Below are positions 16,391-18,613 of a stretch of DNA of 18,613 bases, in pieces; position 1 is the first letter of the stretch; the number at the start of each line of letters is the position of its first letter. The notes under the pieces are model-generated. The model ran no database searches and was not told where the DNA came from. It worked only from the letters and a program-made list of their open reading frames with translations. The position numbers were made by a program, and so were the translations under genes. Source of the DNA: a bacterium (GTDB taxonomy: Bacteria; SM23-31; JAUVVT01); assembly GCA_030616165.1 (NCBI GenBank), contig JAUWXV010000049.1, positions 1 to 18,613 of the forward strand, in the 5' to 3' direction.

Positions 16391-17413
16391 TCATGTTTTT
16401 ACCTGATTTATAGATCGTATCTTATCCGGATTACCTGGCAATATTTTGTTCTCAACCTCCTGCCAGCTTATCTTTTCATAAATCGGACTCTCAAATCCGT
16501 CAGGAACAATATTGTATATTTTCACCCCCTGTGATTTCGCGTAATTGTTCAGAATTCGGTGCTTGTCCTTATTGGGGTCATTATCCATTCTTCTTGTATA
16601 AACTCCGCTATAAAAATCATCCTTTCCGAATAATCCATAGTATTCCAAAGTTGAACCCTCTTTTCTATTACGAACCTCAATGGCTCTTCTGGCTTCAATT
16701 TCTACTTTTTGTTTTCCCATATTCTTTGGAAATACAAAATTATCATAGAAATGGTACATATATATAGGCTCATACGTATAGCCGGCACCACACAAATAAA
16801 TTTCTTTGAATCCCATATACATCATAATCAAAATGGAAAAAAATACAGATCCACCTCCGGAAATACTTCGCCGCGTTAAATCAGCAATGATTTTGTATGG
16901 TACTTTCTCGTTTATGCGAAGATCCTTTTTTCCTTTAATAAAATACTTTGTTTTATCTTTAAAAAGATTATTAATTTCAATATATTTGTAATTATCACTA
17001 TGTAAAATTAATGTCGTTTGGTTTTCAAGTCGTTCGTCAACCTCTTTATAAAAAGTTATCATCCCCTCAAGCCCGAGTGGTCCCAAATGAGATTTCGGCC
17101 AATTAGGATTACTTGGATTCAAACTTTTGCTTGGCTCAGCATTCATATAAAAATTCAGATTTATCTTTCTGATATCTTTATGAAGAAAAATAAAACCTAC
17201 GCCAAAAACGAATTCATCTTTAAGTTTGGTTATATCGATTTGTTGAAGGGATGCGCCGGTCAATAACAAAAAAGCTCTTTTACCCAAATACAAATCGTTA
17301 AGAATAATATTTTTCCTAAGCCTTTTCCTACCCTCAAGATCAACAATATCTTTGCAGAAATAATATCCGGGTCTTAATAAATCTTTTATCTTATTTATAT
17401 GAGATTCTTTCAT
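16391..17413 (-). CDS. DUF115/MptE-like protein, candidate nonulosonate glycosyltransferase
   Basis: This is a protein of about 340 residues. Near the N-terminus, KRAFLLLTGASLQQID (45-60) places a TGASL loop after a beta-strand, as in the CMP-binding GxGxSL loops of GT42 sialyltransferases and DUF115 (Maf-type) proteins. The central SISGGGSVFFSILIMMYMGF (183-202), followed by KEIYLCGAGYTYE, matches the SGGSV...MGFKEIYLxG pattern of the DUF115/MptE-like fold. Motility-associated Maf proteins of this fold transfer pseudaminic or legionaminic acid, so placement directly after pseF suggests transfer of that sugar to the glycan. This function is inferred. I chose ATG 17413; a TTG at 17428 would add five residues, and neither has a clear ribosome binding site. 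Confidence 0.72.
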   Translation of the reverse strand: MKESHINKIKDLLRPGYYFCKDIVDLEGRKRLRKNIILNDLYLGKRAFLLLTGASLQQIDITKLKDEFVFGVGFIFLHKDIRKINLNFYMNAEPSKSLNPSNPNWPKSHLGPLGLEGMITFYKEVDERLENQTTLILHSDNYKYIEINNLFKDKTKYFIKGKKDLRINEKVPYKIIADLTRRSISGGGSVFFSILIMMYMGFKEIYLCGAGYTYEPIYMYHFYDNFVFPKNMGKQKVEIEARRAIEVRNRKEGSTLEYYGLFGKDDFYSGVYTRRMDNDPNKDKHRILNNYAKSQGVKIYNIVPDGFESPIYEKISWQEVENKILPGNPDKIRSINQVKT

Positions 17414-17530
17414 AAATTGTGCTTTCAAATTATAATTATTTTACTTACAATATTTTTTTTCGCTCTTTCGTTTCTTATCGACCTGTTAACATAACGATAA
17501 TGACTGTAAAAGTTGTTTATTGCGATAGAA

Positions 17531-18229
17531 TTACAACAACCCCCTGGTTTTGCAAACTTCAAATATTATCTCTGCCGTTTCCCAGTCTTCGATTGTATCA
17601 ATATCCTGCACCAGATGTCGTGGCAGAACCAGTGGAAGGGATTTTTCAGGCCAAATCTTTTTGCTTTCGAGAAACTTCTCGCTATCAAACCAATAAAATT
17701 GCCCCGCATCGCAATAAACATCCTCGAAGTCCTGTGACCTTTTAAGTTCGTTCTCGGGCCAAAGCATTTTAAGGTGACCGTCTTTTGCGATTGTAAGTCC
17801 CCTGAAAATACAGGACTCGAACGTTGTCACAGTAAACACAGATGACGCTCCGCTTTGGGATAATAACGAAAAGCCATCCTGTACCAATTTGCTCGTTACA
17901 AAAGGAGCTGCTGCATAAATACAACAGCAATATTTTACTTTCTCTCCATGATCATTTAGCCAGTTGATCGCATGTTCTAATACCGGAGCAGTTGGGGTGT
18001 TATCGTCTGAAAGTGATTCCGGCCGCATAAAGGGAACCTCGGCACCTGCTTTTATGGCGACATCGGCTATTTCTTCTGAGTCGGTGGAAACGAGCACCTT
18101 TGTGAAAAGACCGCTTTCAATCGCTGCTTTTATCGAGTAATGGATCACCGGGTTGCCGGCAAAGTCCTTGATATTTTTACCCGGTATACGCTTGCTCCCA
18201 CCACGGGCCGGAATAATTGCAACCTTCAA
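17531..18229 (-). CDS. pseF: Pseudaminic acid cytidylyltransferase (CMP-pseudaminate synthetase)
   Basis: This 232-residue protein activates a nine-carbon nonulosonic acid with CTP to make the CMP-sugar donor. It opens with MKVAIIPARGGSKRIPGKN, the CTP-binding signature of CMP-nonulosonate synthetases. PseF-type features rather than NeuA-type ones include CCIYAAAPF at 102-110, RSQDFEDVYCDAGQFYW near 164-180, and LPRHLVQDIDTIEDWE near 202-217. Metal ligands are likely D209 and D211. The start is a TTG at 18229, supported by GGAGG seven bases upstream and by the fit to the family N-terminus. A longer reading to 18352 would add unrelated residues and run into the preceding gene. The 35-base gap after the synthase gene and shared direction imply one operon. 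Confidence 0.93.
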   Translation of the reverse strand: MKVAIIPARGGSKRIPGKNIKDFAGNPVIHYSIKAAIESGLFTKVLVSTDSEEIADVAIKAGAEVPFMRPESLSDDNTPTAPVLEHAINWLNDHGEKVKYCCCIYAAAPFVTSKLVQDGFSLLSQSGASSVFTVTTFESCIFRGLTIAKDGHLKMLWPENELKRSQDFEDVYCDAGQFYWFDSEKFLESKKIWPEKSLPLVLPRHLVQDIDTIEDWETAEIIFEVCKTRGLL

Positions 18230-18246
18230 ACTATCGCCTCCATTCT
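18228..18246 (-). promoter_or_regulatory. Shine-Dalgarno deciding the pseF TTG start
   Basis: Minus-strand AATGGAGGCGATAG precedes TTG AAG GTT at 18229. GGAGG is seven bases from the TTG, the best ribosome binding site in the area. No ATG in this frame near it would give the conserved KVAIIPARGG terminus, so TTG is preferred over the upstream start at 18352. Confidence 0.7.
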
Positions 18247-18264
18247 TATATTCTGCCGTTCCAG

Positions 18265-18613
18265 TTATATTTGTTCCCAGACAAACGGCGTTCCTTTTTT
18301 TATATCTTCTTTTAACTCTCGACCTACAATAGCCTGCTTGTACTTGGGGCACAGAGAGCCTTGGGGGGCAGGCCGTAATACCTCAATCATATCTTCTGTT
18401 ATTTTCGTCCCTTTAGAAATATCTTTTGATGCACGCAGGCATCTTCGCTGAAGAATAACTGTTTCCTTCTCTTCCTCATATAAATTCTTGACGGATGAAC
18501 CGAGAGCTTTTTCCAATGACCTGATACCATCAACCATCTCTTTGAATCCTTTTGGATTCATCGAAAATGGATGGTCGGGACCTTTGCGGGTCTTATCATC
18601 TGTAAAATGCTTT
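18265..18613 (-). CDS. pseI: NeuB/PseI-family nonulosonic acid synthase, C-terminal part (5' end beyond the window)
   Basis: The frame is open from the right edge to a TAA at 18265, covering the last 115 residues. It begins KHFTDDKTRKGPDHPFS, the end of the NeuB barrel with its conserved KHFT and GPDH elements. RSLEKALGSSVK follows, then an SAF (antifreeze-like) domain with LRASKDISKGTKITEDM, VLRPAPQGSLCPKY and DIKKGTPFVWEQI. The enzyme condenses phosphoenolpyruvate with a six-carbon amino sugar. The KxGTPxxW ending and the PseF-like neighbour favour pseudaminic acid synthase. Sialic or legionaminic acid synthase cannot be excluded from this fragment. An ATG at 18561 is internal and not the start. 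Confidence 0.88.
   Translation of the reverse strand, partial: KHFTDDKTRKGPDHPFSMNPKGFKEMVDGIRSLEKALGSSVKNLYEEEKETVILQRRCLRASKDISKGTKITEDMIEVLRPAPQGSLCPKYKQAIVGRELKEDIKKGTPFVWEQI

Noticed and set aside
17531-18352. A longer pseF reading starting at 18352
   Set aside because: The extra 41 residues do not fit the cytidylyltransferase family and overlap the synthase gene out of frame. The TTG at 18229 has a good GGAGG site and gives the conserved N-terminus.
1-18613. CRISPR arrays, tRNA or rRNA genes, insertion sequences
   Set aside because: No regularly spaced repeats, cloverleaf-like blocks, transposase-like proteins or terminal inverted repeats were recognised on either strand by eye.

Overview
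The window is an 18.6 kb slice of a surface-polysaccharide biosynthesis locus, most likely the O-antigen or capsule type of a Gram-negative bacterium. The DNA is AT-rich. Every supportable gene is on the minus strand, so transcription runs from right to left, and many genes are tightly packed (ATGA or TAATG overlaps, Shine-Dalgarno motifs inside the preceding gene). Both ends are cut inside genes. A Wzx-type flippase and a Wzy-like polymerase point to the Wzx/Wzy assembly route. No rRNA, tRNA, CRISPR array or insertion sequence was seen. The phylum cannot be fixed from the sequence.

In transcription order, the right third (18613 to 13571) starts with a nonulosonic acid module. This holds the C-terminal end of a NeuB/PseI-family synthase and a PseF-type CMP-pseudaminic acid synthetase with a TTG start. 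It is followed by a DUF115/MptE-like protein that could be the nonulosonate transferase, a NanM-type putative sugar O-methyltransferase and the Wzx flippase.

The middle (13440 to 7115) is the unusual part: a large GT-B-like surface carbohydrate transferase and then a phosphonate operon. Its genes encode a cytidylyltransferase-PEP mutase fusion (the Fom1 architecture), phosphonopyruvate decarboxylase, an iron-type alcohol dehydrogenase resembling phosphonoacetaldehyde reductase, and a CDP-alcohol phosphotransferase-family membrane protein. The predicted route is phosphoenolpyruvate to phosphonopyruvate to phosphonoacetaldehyde to 2-hydroxyethylphosphonate (HEP) to CMP-HEP, with transfer to an acceptor.

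The left third (7118 to 1) continues the same transcript with a three-domain protein (zinc ribbon, SAM methyltransferase, APH-like kinase), a B12-binding-type radical SAM enzyme, a DegT-family sugar aminotransferase, a GT2 glycosyltransferase and a truncated multi-pass Wzy-like protein.

The central inference is a glycan or lipid that carries pseudaminic acid and is decorated with HEP or a methylated derivative. The first steps match early fosfomycin biosynthesis (Fom1, Fom2, FomC and a B12 radical SAM enzyme like Fom3), but no epoxidase (HppE/Fom4) or FomD is visible. The CDP-alcohol phosphotransferase lacks the fourth aspartate of its signature, and the dehydrogenase has Gln for one of the usual metal-binding His residues.
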